Shown one piece after another: positions 1 to 5,842 of a stretch of DNA of 12,199 bases. The stretch covers positions 1-12,199 of the forward strand of contig CANIXM010000022.1 of NCBI GenBank assembly GCA_947471245.1, given 5' to 3'. The DNA comes from Paludibacteraceae bacterium. Lineage in GTDB: Bacteria; Bacteroidota; Bacteroidia; Bacteroidales; Paludibacteraceae. The notes under the pieces are model-generated. The model made no database searches and had not been told where the DNA came from. It saw nothing but the letters and a program-made list of their open reading frames with translations. How positions within the stretch are numbered: position 1 is the stretch's first letter; each line of letters begins with the position of its first letter. Made by a program: the position numbers and the translations under genes.

Positions 1-403
1 CCTGTCTCTTAAAACGTTTTACAAAACAAGGAATTGTTTCCCCAATTTCAACTAAATTTTTCTCTGGGTCATAAAATCGAACAGTTTGTTGGCCCCATAA
101 TTCTTCGGTTACTTCATGTAAATAATTCAGTTTGTGTTTTTTCAAATTCTCAATAACTAATTCAAAATCATCAGTTTCAAAACAAATTTCAAGATTCTTG
201 TTTCCCGATTTATCAAAAGTTCTTCCAAGTTTCTTTGCAATTGGATACTCCTCTTTCAGTTTCCACAACGAAAGTCCATTTTTAAAACCTATACAGTTAC
301 CAAAATCAAACTCTATTTCTTGTTGAAGGATATTTTGATAAAATGATTTCATTTGTTCAAATTCTTCAGTCATGATTACTGTTGAATGAAATTTAATTTT
401 CAT
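1..403 (-). CDS. VOC (glyoxalase/bleomycin-resistance fold) family protein, 3' end cut by window
   Basis: An open frame of 134 codons runs from ATG at 403 to the window edge with no stop. The protein begins MKIKFHSTVIM and has the usual VOC layout: an N-terminal beta strand with His6, a helix (EEFEQMKSFYQNIL), an FDFGNCIGFKNGLSLW strand pair, then a second half ending in WGQQTVRFYDPEKNLVEIGE. His6 and Glu119 sit where the first and last metal ligands of glyoxalase-type VOC proteins normally lie; Glu72 could be another. VOC proteins include isomerases, dioxygenases and antibiotic-binding proteins, so the substrate cannot be assigned. The start lies 6 bases after the stop of the YoaP-like gene, so the two are probably co-transcribed. 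VOC proteins of this type are about 120-150 residues, so little is missing at the C-terminus. Family call is firm; function is open. Confidence 0.85.
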   Translation of the reverse strand, partial: MKIKFHSTVIMTEEFEQMKSFYQNILQQEIEFDFGNCIGFKNGLSLWKLKEEYPIAKKLGRTFDKSGNKNLEICFETDDFELVIENLKKHKLNYLHEVTEELWGQQTVRFYDPEKNLVEIGETIPCFVKRFKRQ

Positions 404-409
404 ATTTTT

Positions 410-1173
410 TTATCGTTTTACAATTTTATCAAATCTACTATCCAAGCAAACACTCAAATCGGTTGTTACAAACTTTCCATTATAAAATAGGCTGAAAATT
501 GTCGCTGGAGTCGGTGCAGCTTGGGCTTGCTCCATCGTTTCCAGTTTGATAACTTTTAATGGCAATTTCCTTTTTTCTGCCGTTTCTGTCAAGGAAGTGG
601 TAACATGATATTCCGAAAACGGACAACGATTTGAATAATAAATCACCAATCCGTTTTTATCAGCACACTCTCCGCTTTTAACAGAATCATTAAATTTTGG
701 GTAATTTGCTTTGGGATTTATCTTTTTTACAAGTAAACTGAAACCCGAAGACAATTTTTCACATGTCTCAAACCCTTGTTTCAAAAGCCACTTGGTATCA
801 CTCATGAAGTGAAACTTACTTGTACCAACAACGGTTACTAATCCGTCCTTACCTTGTGATTTTGCATCTTCAAATGCAAGTCTTAATAATTCTTTGCCAT
901 ATCCTTGACCTTTGTATTGTCCTGAAACCCAAAAACAGTTTATCAATAAATAATTTGGAGCATCAACAGGAATCCACGCATTTTCAGCAGGTCCGTACTC
1001 AATAAACACTTTTGCACGTGCATCAATCCTACGAAAACATATCCGTTATCAAATTCACGTTTCAACCAGTCCTTTTTTAGTTCATAGCTGTCTTTACATT
1101 TCTTATCAGAAATTGCACAGCAAATATGTTCCTTTTCAATGTTTGATTTGTCGAGTGTAATTATCTTTTCCAT
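410..1173 (-). pseudogene. YoaP-like GNAT N-acetyltransferase with C-terminal thioredoxin-like/YoaP domain, interrupted by a single-base frameshift
   Basis: Two overlapping minus-strand frames join into one 254-aa protein if one base is restored. The first (ATG at 1173) gives residues 1-50, including KEHICCAISDKKC and FDNGYVFVGL. The second resumes at about 1024 with DARAKVFIEYGPAENAW. In the joined protein the GNAT acetyl-CoA loop QYKGQG is at about 86-91, and a second domain with VIYYSNRCPFSEY (Cys184) and APTPATIFSLFYNGKF matches the YoaP-type C-terminal domain found fused to GNATs in this family. The length also fits YoaP-like proteins (about 250 aa). GNATs transfer an acetyl group from acetyl-CoA to an amine; the substrate of this family is unknown to me. 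The break sits in GGATTGATGC on the coding strand, where an extra base after TT would restore Leu-Asp. A real null mutation, a sequencing error or programmed frameshifting cannot be told apart here; the site has no obvious slippery heptamer. The VOC gene follows after 6 bases. Confidence 0.85.
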
Positions 1174-1468
1174 TTTTATTCTTTTATCGTGTCAAAGTTG
1201 TAGTAGGATTTTCCAGCATGACGCACAACTATTCACTACGCGAACGTGCAAATCAAATGCAGTAAAAACATTTTAAAGACCTTATAATTTATCGAAATTA
1301 AGGAAATTAATGTTTCAGCAACACCTAAGTATTGTATTGAATCTATAGATAGATTCTATACTAAGCTGAATGAACTTGTTTTTAAGATATTCACAAAACC
1401 TTTTCATACACAAATCTCAAAAAGTCTCCACCAGCTGGCTGAGGTATTAGTGGGCTACTTGTACCTAT
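1174..1468. other. Intergenic spacer with imperfect inverted repeats; no gene seen
   Basis: This 295-bp spacer separates the MDR dehydrogenase gene from the YoaP-like gene. It holds AGTTGT at 1196-1201 facing ACAACT at 1225-1230, and a perfect 8-bp inverted repeat GAATCTAT/ATAGATTC at 1339-1356 that extends, with a 5-nt bulge, to AGTAT/ATACT at 1328-1362. The latter lies downstream of the dehydrogenase stop but lacks a T-run, so it is not a convincing terminator. The longest minus-strand frame here is about 30 codons and shows no supporting features. The promoter of the YoaP/VOC pair should lie in about 1180-1260, but no clear TTTG / TAnnTTTG pair is visible. Confidence 0.5.
1328..1362. repeat. 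Imperfect inverted repeat with perfect 8-bp core
   Basis: GAATCTAT (1339-1346), a 2-nt spacer and ATAGATTC (1349-1356) form a perfect palindromic core. The flanks AGTAT (1328-1332) and ATACT (1358-1362) pair outside a short asymmetrical bulge. It could be a hairpin in RNA or an operator-like dyad. It is AT-rich and has no T-run on either strand, so terminator function is unlikely. Confidence 0.5.
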
Positions 1469-2446
1469 TTATCTTCCAATCTTTATCACCACACTTCCTT
1501 TTTTATGACCCAAATCCACGTATTGATGAGCCTCTACAAGCTGATCAAATGGATAAACCCGATCTATTACCGGACTAACTGTTCCACCTTGAACAAGAGC
1601 GGTCAAAAAAGCCAAATCTTCTACTTTAGATACCACATCTCCTCCTACCAATTTCTTTCCTGTCATCAATGAAATATAATTCATTTTGAGCATCACAGCT
1701 GGAGTTCCTACAGCATGTAGAAAAATTCCAGATTTTTTCAATGTACTGATAGACTTGGCTAAGGGAGCCTTACCCACCGCATCAAAAATCACATCATACT
1801 CCTCTCCCACTGCCGTAAAATCCTCCTTGGTATAATCTATCACTTTGTCTGCACCAATGGACGATACCATTTCCAAATTCGTAGTACTGCATACGCTTGT
1901 CACATGAGCACCAAAATGCTTGGCTAGCTGCACTGCATAGGTCCCCAAACTTCCTGAAGCGCCATAAATAAGCACCTTTTGACCCTTTTGAATATTTGCT
2001 TTTCGCAGAAAACACAATGACGAAAGCCCTCCAAAAGGAATGGAGGTAGCTTGCTCAAAACTAATGTTGGCAGGCTTACTGACTATCATACCACTCTCTG
2101 GTAAACATGTGTACTCGGCATTCCCTCCAAATCTGTCATGCCCAGTAGTTGCGAGCACTTCATCACCCACTTTGAACTTAGTCACGGTTTCACCCACAGC
2201 TTCCACCACACCAGCTATTTCCATGCCCAAAATGGATTTCCGAGGTCTAGTCAATCCCAACGCCAAACGAGCAGGAATCCAAAACGAAACAGGCACATTG
2301 AAACCTCTCACCCTACAGTCAGCTACTGTAACCGAAGTAGTTTTGATTTTTATCAACACTTCATTGGCCTTTGGCGATGGCTTAGGCACTTCCATAATCT
2401 TTAGAACCTCTGGAGGTCCATATTTAGTACATACTGCTGCTTTCAT
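1469..2446 (-). CDS. NAD(P)-dependent MDR-superfamily oxidoreductase (quinone oxidoreductase-like, zinc-free)
   Basis: A 325-aa cytosolic protein beginning MKAAVCTKYGPPEVLKI, the classic start of MDR alcohol dehydrogenase/quinone oxidoreductase-like enzymes. The GroES-like domain is about residues 1-125, with GMEIAGVVEAVGETVTKFKVGDEV at about 74-97. The Rossmann cofactor domain is about 125-260, with the nucleotide-binding motif YGASGSLGTYAVQLAK at about 161-176 and SIGADKVIDYTKEDF at about 196-210. The C-terminal part ends DLGHKKGSVVIKIG, typical of the family. The Cys/His catalytic zinc ligands and the four-Cys structural zinc lobe of classical alcohol dehydrogenases are not evident, which places it with zinc-free QOR/enoyl-reductase-like members. 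These reduce quinones, enones or related electrophiles with NAD(P)H. The length is normal and the frame intact. It has long spacers on both sides and is probably transcribed alone. Confidence 0.92.
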   Translation of the reverse strand: MKAAVCTKYGPPEVLKIMEVPKPSPKANEVLIKIKTTSVTVADCRVRGFNVPVSFWIPARLALGLTRPRKSILGMEIAGVVEAVGETVTKFKVGDEVLATTGHDRFGGNAEYTCLPESGMIVSKPANISFEQATSIPFGGLSSLCFLRKANIQKGQKVLIYGASGSLGTYAVQLAKHFGAHVTSVCSTTNLEMVSSIGADKVIDYTKEDFTAVGEEYDVIFDAVGKAPLAKSISTLKKSGIFLHAVGTPAVMLKMNYISLMTGKKLVGGDVVSKVEDLAFLTALVQGGTVSPVIDRVYPFDQLVEAHQYVDLGHKKGSVVIKIGR

Positions 2447-2644
2447 AAAATTTAAAATTAAGCCTCCCCAAGCCTCCGCTCCCGTTCATGACGGGATAAA
2501 CTGCTGAGGGGATGTGAAGATGGATTTGTATAATTATTGGCTACGCCAATTTTCAATTCCCTTGTGTGTCCTAAATTTTTATTAGCTCATGGGTGATTTG
2601 TTATTAGCTCTACTTAGCTAAAATCGATTTTAAGAATTCCCATC

Positions 2645-2662
2645 CGACCCCAGTCGGGGTCG
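2645..2662. repeat. GC-rich palindrome (REP-like hairpin)
   Basis: CGACCCC, loop AGTC, GGGGTCG: a perfect 7-bp stem in an otherwise AT-rich spacer, downstream of the alpha/beta hydrolase gene. There is no T-run directly beside it. It is likely a dispersed intergenic palindrome, but its copy number cannot be known from this window. Confidence 0.6.
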
Positions 2663-2689
2663 TACATACCTCATTATTGTTTGTGTGCT

Positions 2690-2715
2690 AAAAATATCTG
2701 AACCCGATGGATTCA
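2690..2715 (-). terminator. Candidate weak intrinsic terminator after the alpha/beta hydrolase gene
   Basis: Read on the minus strand just after the hydrolase stop codon, TGAATCC, loop ATC and GGGTTCA form a 7-bp stem with one G-U wobble, followed by GATATTTTTAG. The stem is short and the T-run starts a few bases late, so this is a plausible but weak terminator. Confidence 0.4.
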
Positions 2716-2720
2716 ATTTT

Positions 2721-3770
2721 TTATTTCTTCCCCTCAGCAAACAAATCAATCATTTTTTGGTTAAACCGTTTGCTTTCCTCAAAGTTGGGCAAGTGAGCTG
2801 ATTGGTCAAAGATAATCAATTCTTTGTGTGGCGCCGATATCTGATGGAAGTATTCATACACCAATTCAGATGGGCAGTTGTAATCGTATTTACCCTGTAC
2901 ATAATACACAGGTAGCTTGAAATTTGTACGATTTTTCAGAAAATTCACTTGCATAATTTCAGGCCACAGTTTCTTGATTGACAGCACGCTACCAATTCCA
3001 AATTTGGCAAAATCCACCAGTGAATACTCAGTGGCATGGAGATATGTTTTGGTGACTTGGCGGTAGTTGTGCTGATTGTAAAACACACCTCCGAACCTGG
3101 TAAGCCACTTGCGCTCGGTCATTAGTTGGCTGTACCAATTTTTATTGTTTTCTACGGTCAGATAGAACGGTGAATCTATTTGCTTCAATTCGGTTATCGC
3201 CTTTCTATTCCCAGTCTCCATGGCTTTCCCTAGCACAAATTGGTAAGACAAAGCTTCTCCCTTTTGTGGATTGACTACTTGCCCTATACCCACATAAGCT
3301 GAATAAAGAGCCGGATAGCGGGTGATTAATTCTGTCCCTACAATCGTTCCCCATGAATGACCGATGACAATTAGTTTTTCTTTTTTGAATCGATGTAGCA
3401 GGTAGTTAGTCAACTCATGGCCATCATTCACGTATTGATCCATAGTGTATGAACCATCCAAGCTCAACGAGTGCAGGGATTTTCCACCACCACGTTGCTC
3501 CCAATACACCACCGTAAAATGCTTTTCTAACTCTTCATTGTATTTCCTCACAAATGGCATCTCTGAAACACCAGGTCCGCCATGCAGGTATAAAATAACG
3601 GGGTTATTCGTATCGTTACTTCTTATCAATAGGCATTGCTTCACACCACCAAACACAACAAACTCCAAAGAAGCCATAGCTCGCTTTGGAGTGTCGGAAC
3701 TCTTGATGATAGGCGTGTACGAACAGCTAAATAATCCCATACAGAAAATGCTTAGGTAAAATAATCTCAT
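2721..3770 (-). CDS. Lipoprotein alpha/beta-hydrolase, proline iminopeptidase-like (peptidase S33 type)
   Basis: I take the ATG at 3770, giving 349 aa. It starts MRLFYLSIFCMGLFSCS, a short lipoprotein signal with lipobox LFSC (Cys16), so the mature protein should be lipid-anchored in the cell envelope. The alpha/beta-hydrolase fold follows: HGGPG oxyanion-hole motif at 63-67, YWEQRGGGKS at about 89-98, nucleophile elbow GHSWGT with Ser139, probable catalytic Asp296 in GKYDYNCP, and His326 in SAHLPNFE. HGGPG plus WEQRG(G/A)GxS is characteristic of proline iminopeptidase-type S33 hydrolases, which remove N-terminal proline or hydrolyse related esters and amides. The frame stays open upstream to 3893, but that extension would translate the palindromic element at 3832-3983 and bury the signal peptide, so it is rejected. 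Catalytic residues are intact; the exact substrate is not predictable. Confidence 0.88.
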   Translation of the reverse strand: MRLFYLSIFCMGLFSCSYTPIIKSSDTPKRAMASLEFVVFGGVKQCLLIRSNDTNNPVILYLHGGPGVSEMPFVRKYNEELEKHFTVVYWEQRGGGKSLHSLSLDGSYTMDQYVNDGHELTNYLLHRFKKEKLIVIGHSWGTIVGTELITRYPALYSAYVGIGQVVNPQKGEALSYQFVLGKAMETGNRKAITELKQIDSPFYLTVENNKNWYSQLMTERKWLTRFGGVFYNQHNYRQVTKTYLHATEYSLVDFAKFGIGSVLSIKKLWPEIMQVNFLKNRTNFKLPVYYVQGKYDYNCPSELVYEYFHQISAPHKELIIFDQSAHLPNFEESKRFNQKMIDLFAEGKK

Positions 3771-3788
3771 GTGACATAAGTAGTAGGA

Positions 3789-3796
3789 CAAAAATA
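3789..3796 (-). promoter_or_regulatory. Possible Bacteroidota -7 promoter box (TAnnTTTG) for the hydrolase gene
   Basis: On the minus strand TATTTTTG matches the Bacteroidota -7 consensus TAnnTTTG and lies about 19 bases before the ATG at 3770. No TTTG or TTG box is found 19-21 bases further upstream, so support is partial. Confidence 0.3.
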
Positions 3797-3831
3797 ATAT
3801 CGTATTTTGATTGTTATTGATAGAATGTATT

Positions 3832-3983
3832 TCAATTGCCGTCCCATCAATTACCGTCCCATTTATGGGGCGGAATAAATATTCAAGAATCAAAGGGCTT
3901 TAGCCAAATTTTATTCAGGGTTTGGCTAAAGCCAATATCTTATTCTACCTATCTATCCAGCCCATAAATGGGCTGGCAATTGA
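3832..3983. repeat. Compound REP/BIME-like inverted-repeat element
   Basis: The ends are perfect 9-bp inverted repeats (TCAATTGCC at 3832-3840, GGCAATTGA at 3975-3983). Inside are three hairpins: CCGTCCCAT/ATGGGGCGG at 3854-3873 (2-nt loop, one mismatch), GGCTTTAGCCAAA/TTTGGCTAAAGCC at 3896-3933 (perfect 13-bp arms, 12-nt loop) and CCAGCCCAT/ATGGGCTGG at 3957-3976 (perfect, 2-nt loop). The left edge also has a 15-bp tandem duplication (3834-3848 and 3849-3863). The left and right outer palindromes are near copies of each other in mirror orientation. The layout resembles bacterial REP/BIME intergenic elements; no transposase gene is present in the window. Confidence 0.75.
3896..3933. repeat. 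Perfect 13-bp inverted repeat (central hairpin of the compound element)
   Basis: GGCTTTAGCCAAA and TTTGGCTAAAGCC are exact reverse complements separated by 12 bases. The stem is strong in RNA from either strand. It lies between two convergently arranged short palindromes and has no T-run, so I treat it as part of the REP-like element rather than a terminator, although it could protect the 3' end of the upstream operon mRNA. Confidence 0.65.
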
Positions 3984-4017
3984 TACATAAAATGCGACAT
4001 TATTTAGTTTTACTTAC

Positions 4018-4395
4018 TTATCTTTTACCCACTTTGGAATAAATAAATCCTCCAACATAAGGAATCAACCCGCTTATTGCCCAAAGTAAAAGCGAATGCT
4101 TGAATTTACTAGCAAAATCATGATGAATGACCACATGCACCACCAAAGACATACAAACGACGATTGTGAATATCACAACCGCAATGGTATTAGCGTATTT
4201 CCAAATGTCTTTCGGTTTATTAATCCAAAACTGAAGATACATCAATGCCACGCACAGGACGGTAAAGATACTGATTCGATAAATAAACTCGCTGATGTAC
4301 TGATGTGAAATCAAAAACACATAGATAAACCCCACACTCACCAATCCGATTAATGTGAGAATGTCTTTTTGTTTTAATGGTGAAAAATGTTTCAT
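4018..4395 (-). CDS. Hypothetical four-helix membrane protein
   Basis: A 125-aa protein I do not recognise. It has four hydrophobic stretches long enough to span the membrane: about residues 12-31 (ILTLIGLVSVGFIYVFLISH), 38-58, 70-92 (IAVVIFTIVVCMSLVV) and 100-120 (LLLWAISGLIPYVGGFIYS). The N-terminus MKHFSPLKQKD and the C-terminus SKVGKR are basic, which suggests both ends are cytoplasmic. No catalytic motif is visible; HVVIHHDF between helices 3 and 4 carries three His residues. The start lies 9 bases after the stop of the 42-aa MQS-repeat peptide gene, so the two are almost certainly co-transcribed. It has the size and pattern of many small uncharacterised inner-membrane proteins; function unknown. 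Confidence 0.75.
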   Translation of the reverse strand: MKHFSPLKQKDILTLIGLVSVGFIYVFLISHQYISEFIYRISIFTVLCVALMYLQFWINKPKDIWKYANTIAVVIFTIVVCMSLVVHVVIHHDFASKFKHSLLLWAISGLIPYVGGFIYSKVGKR

Positions 4396-4404
4396 AAATT
4401 TATT

Positions 4405-4533
4405 TTAGATTACGATGCTGTCGTGCATGGACTGCATGGACTGCATGGACTGCATGGTGGCTCGTTGTTTAACTGATGGTTGTGCGAAAACACAGATTGG
4501 TAGTATTGCCAGAATGAATAGTTTTGTCTTCAT
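4405..4533 (-). CDS. Small secreted peptide (42 aa) with Met-Gln-Ser tandem repeat
   Basis: ATG at 4533 opens a 42-codon frame ending in TAA at 4407-4405. Residues 1-17 form a clear Sec signal (Lys2/Lys4, hydrophobic LFILAILPICVF) with the cleavage pattern VFA|Q that is common in Bacteroidota, leaving a mature peptide of about 25 residues, QPSVKQRATMQSMQSMQS and then MHDSIVI. The MQS repeat is encoded by a perfect 9-bp tandem repeat. The gene lies 32 bases after the stop of the 364-aa T9SS protein and 9 bases before the start of the membrane protein, so it fits a three-gene unit. It is short and I know no family for it; the signal peptide, tight spacing and in-frame repeat are the support. 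A relic of a longer secreted protein is the alternative. Confidence 0.6.
   Translation of the reverse strand: MKTKLFILAILPICVFAQPSVKQRATMQSMQSMQSMHDSIVI
4425..4457. repeat. 9-bp tandem repeat, 3.7 copies, in frame in the small peptide gene
   Basis: On the plus strand GCATGGACT occurs three times exactly (4425-4433, 4434-4442, 4443-4451) followed by GCATGG. On the coding strand each unit reads CAG TCC ATG, that is Gln-Ser-Met. Because the unit is a multiple of three, copy-number slippage would lengthen or shorten the peptide without breaking the frame. Confidence 0.9.
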
Positions 4534-4565
4534 GGTTATTTGTGTTTGATTTATGTTAGAAATAA

Positions 4566-5660
4566 TCACTTGATCATAAGCTTAGTAACCATTTCCCTCT
4601 CTTTAGTTATGATTCTTAATAGGTAAATGCCTTGATGTAAATCTAAACTTGAAAGTGAAACAGAAATACCGTTAGGTTCAACTCGAGGTACCATTTTAGC
4701 AATTTCAATGCCATTCACACCTGTAATACTTAGTAACACATCGGTTGAAAATTGTCCTTGTATGGTAATAACATCATGCGTAAAAGCAGGATTTGGTGAA
4801 ACCTTAGTTGAGTGGACTTCTACCTGATTGACATCGGATGGTTCACAAGTCATACACTTTGAAACTTGAGTAAGATCAATGCCTTTTTTACCATTACCAT
4901 CACCACTGTCTGCACTACATAGCCCAGGAATAACGATAGAAATAGAGCCCGTCAATGGTGTTTCGATGGTAGAACCCATTTTTGGACCTGAATCATATTT
5001 TAGTTGACTCAAATCGGTGCACAACTCAGTTTGAACTTGAGAGGAAAATGTTAGCTTTACTGGTGCATAGGAAGCCCATCCATCATCAGAATATAATACT
5101 TTATAGTCTGATTGTCTGTCAGCATTTAATCCTGATATTTGGACATATTTTCCATTCATTGAAACACATATGGAAATATTATCACAGTAGCTGACACTAA
5201 GAGTGCAACCTGTATCATTGGGACAAATATATTCGCTTGGCTTTATCTTAATGTAACAATCTCCATATCGTGGAGGATTGGCACTGCAACTCCAAAGATT
5301 TAGAAACACAAATCCTGGTTTTGAATTAGATGCTGCACCACCTACATATTGTTCAAAAGTAGGATTCCAATATTCTCCTTTAGGAATAATAGTAGGTGTA
5401 GTATAAGTTGTTTGCCCTGGCACATTTGATAAAGGGATTTCGCTCCAGTTTTCCCAACTATCATCCAATACAAACGCAAACCAAATTTGACAATAATCAC
5501 GAGGAAGACCTGTAAATGTAGCTTTGGCTTCTTTTTCATTCCACCCAAATGTCTGTGGTGGAATATCTGCACAGTAATATGGATGTATAGGTTTTGAAAA
5601 AACAGAGGTCAATATAAACAGCTGTGTAAAAGTTATTGAAATAAAAAATGATTTCTTCAT
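4566..5660 (-). CDS. Cys-rich secreted protein of unknown function with T9SS type A C-terminal sorting domain
   Basis: A 364-aa protein. Residues 1-22 (MKKSFFISITFTQLFILTSV...) form a Sec signal, with the mature part beginning near KPIHPYYC. The central region, about 25-280, has 12 cysteines (for example Cys30, 57, 125, 135, 146, 152, 159, 165, 214, 248, 269, 272) and aromatic-rich stretches such as DDSWENWSEIPL and FVFLNLWSCSANPP; I do not recognise its fold. The C-terminal 80 residues are a T9SS type A sorting domain: KVSPNPAFTHDVITI, then SSLDLHQGIYLLRI and a basic tail ending KLMIK. This predicts export across the outer membrane by the Por system and cleavage of the domain. The many cysteines suggest a disulfide-stabilised extracellular protein. 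It is first in a likely unit with the 42-aa peptide and the membrane protein. Secretion is well supported; function is unknown. Confidence 0.85.
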   Translation of the reverse strand: MKKSFFISITFTQLFILTSVFSKPIHPYYCADIPPQTFGWNEKEAKATFTGLPRDYCQIWFAFVLDDSWENWSEIPLSNVPGQTTYTTPTIIPKGEYWNPTFEQYVGGAASNSKPGFVFLNLWSCSANPPRYGDCYIKIKPSEYICPNDTGCTLSVSYCDNISICVSMNGKYVQISGLNADRQSDYKVLYSDDGWASYAPVKLTFSSQVQTELCTDLSQLKYDSGPKMGSTIETPLTGSISIVIPGLCSADSGDGNGKKGIDLTQVSKCMTCEPSDVNQVEVHSTKVSPNPAFTHDVITIQGQFSTDVLLSITGVNGIEIAKMVPRVEPNGISVSLSSLDLHQGIYLLRIITKEREMVTKLMIK

Positions 5661-5682
5661 AAGTCAAATATTTAATCATTAG

Positions 5683-5842
5683 GTTTATAGGTTCATTGAG
5701 TTTATTAGTTCATCGGTTCATAAGGTTCATGGAGTTCATAGAGTTAATCGGTTTATAAGGTTCATCGGTTCATAGAGTTCATAGAGTTCATCTGATTCTC
5801 TTATTAACCCTATAAACTAATCACTTTATAAACCCAATGAAC
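5683..5842. repeat. Degenerate 8-9 bp GTTCATNNN tandem array in two converging blocks
   Basis: On the plus strand 13 successive units of 7-10 bases, such as GTTCATAGA, GTTCATAAG, GTTCATCG and GTTTATAAG, run from 5683 to 5795. After a short gap, five units of the same motif appear in the opposite orientation (CTTATTAAC, CCTATAAAC, TAATCAC, TTTATAAAC, CCAATGAAC) from 5800 to 5842, ending exactly at the stop codon of the BspA-like gene. The array fills almost all of the spacer between that gene and the 364-aa T9SS gene. Inverted blocks can pair into long AT-rich stems. The unit is too short and too variable for a CRISPR, and I see no reading frame across it. Confidence 0.8.

Larger units (their letters stand above)
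2447..2720. other. Intergenic spacer with three short GC-rich palindromes and a 10-bp direct repeat
   Basis: No gene is visible in these 274 bases. It contains three perfect hairpins: TCCCGT/ACGGGA at 2480-2496 (5-nt loop), ATTGGC/GCCAAT at 2536-2550 (3-nt loop) and CGACCCC/GGGGTCG at 2645-2662 (4-nt loop). The decamer TTATTAGCTC occurs at 2579-2588 and again at 2601-2610. The palindromes are GC-rich in an AT-rich spacer and resemble REP-type intergenic elements rather than terminators, since none is followed by a T-run. The promoter of the MDR gene should be here, but no clear Bacteroidota promoter motif was found. Confidence 0.55.
3771..4017. other. Intergenic spacer occupied mainly by a compound palindromic element
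   Basis: The spacer lies between the membrane-protein gene and the hydrolase gene. Most of it (3832-3983) is a REP-like composite described separately. The remainder, 3771-3831, should hold the hydrolase promoter. Confidence 0.6.

Noticed and set aside
132..326. A 64-codon plus-strand frame near the left edge
   Set aside because: Antisense to the VOC-family gene, whose minus-strand frame shows the expected family motifs.
943..1173. A separate 76-aa gene at the start of the YoaP-like locus
   Set aside because: Its first 50 residues are the N-terminus of the YoaP-like protein; the last 26 are out-of-frame sequence after the frameshift.
1300..1410. A roughly 30-codon minus-strand frame in the spacer downstream of the MDR gene
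   Set aside because: Very short, no signal peptide, no repeat, no neighbouring operon spacing, and part of it is just the inverted repeat at 1328-1362.
2040..2507. A 155-codon plus-strand open frame across the start of the MDR dehydrogenase gene
   Set aside because: It lies antisense to a well-conserved enzyme, has no recognisable domain, and its composition follows from the complementary strand of the real gene.
3445..3759. A 104-codon plus-strand frame opposite the hydrolase N-terminal half
   Set aside because: Antisense to the conserved HGGPG region, with no domain signal of its own.
3771..3893. Longer N-terminus for the alpha/beta hydrolase starting at 3893
   Set aside because: The extra 41 codons translate the palindromic REP-like element and would put the lipoprotein signal peptide in the interior of the protein.
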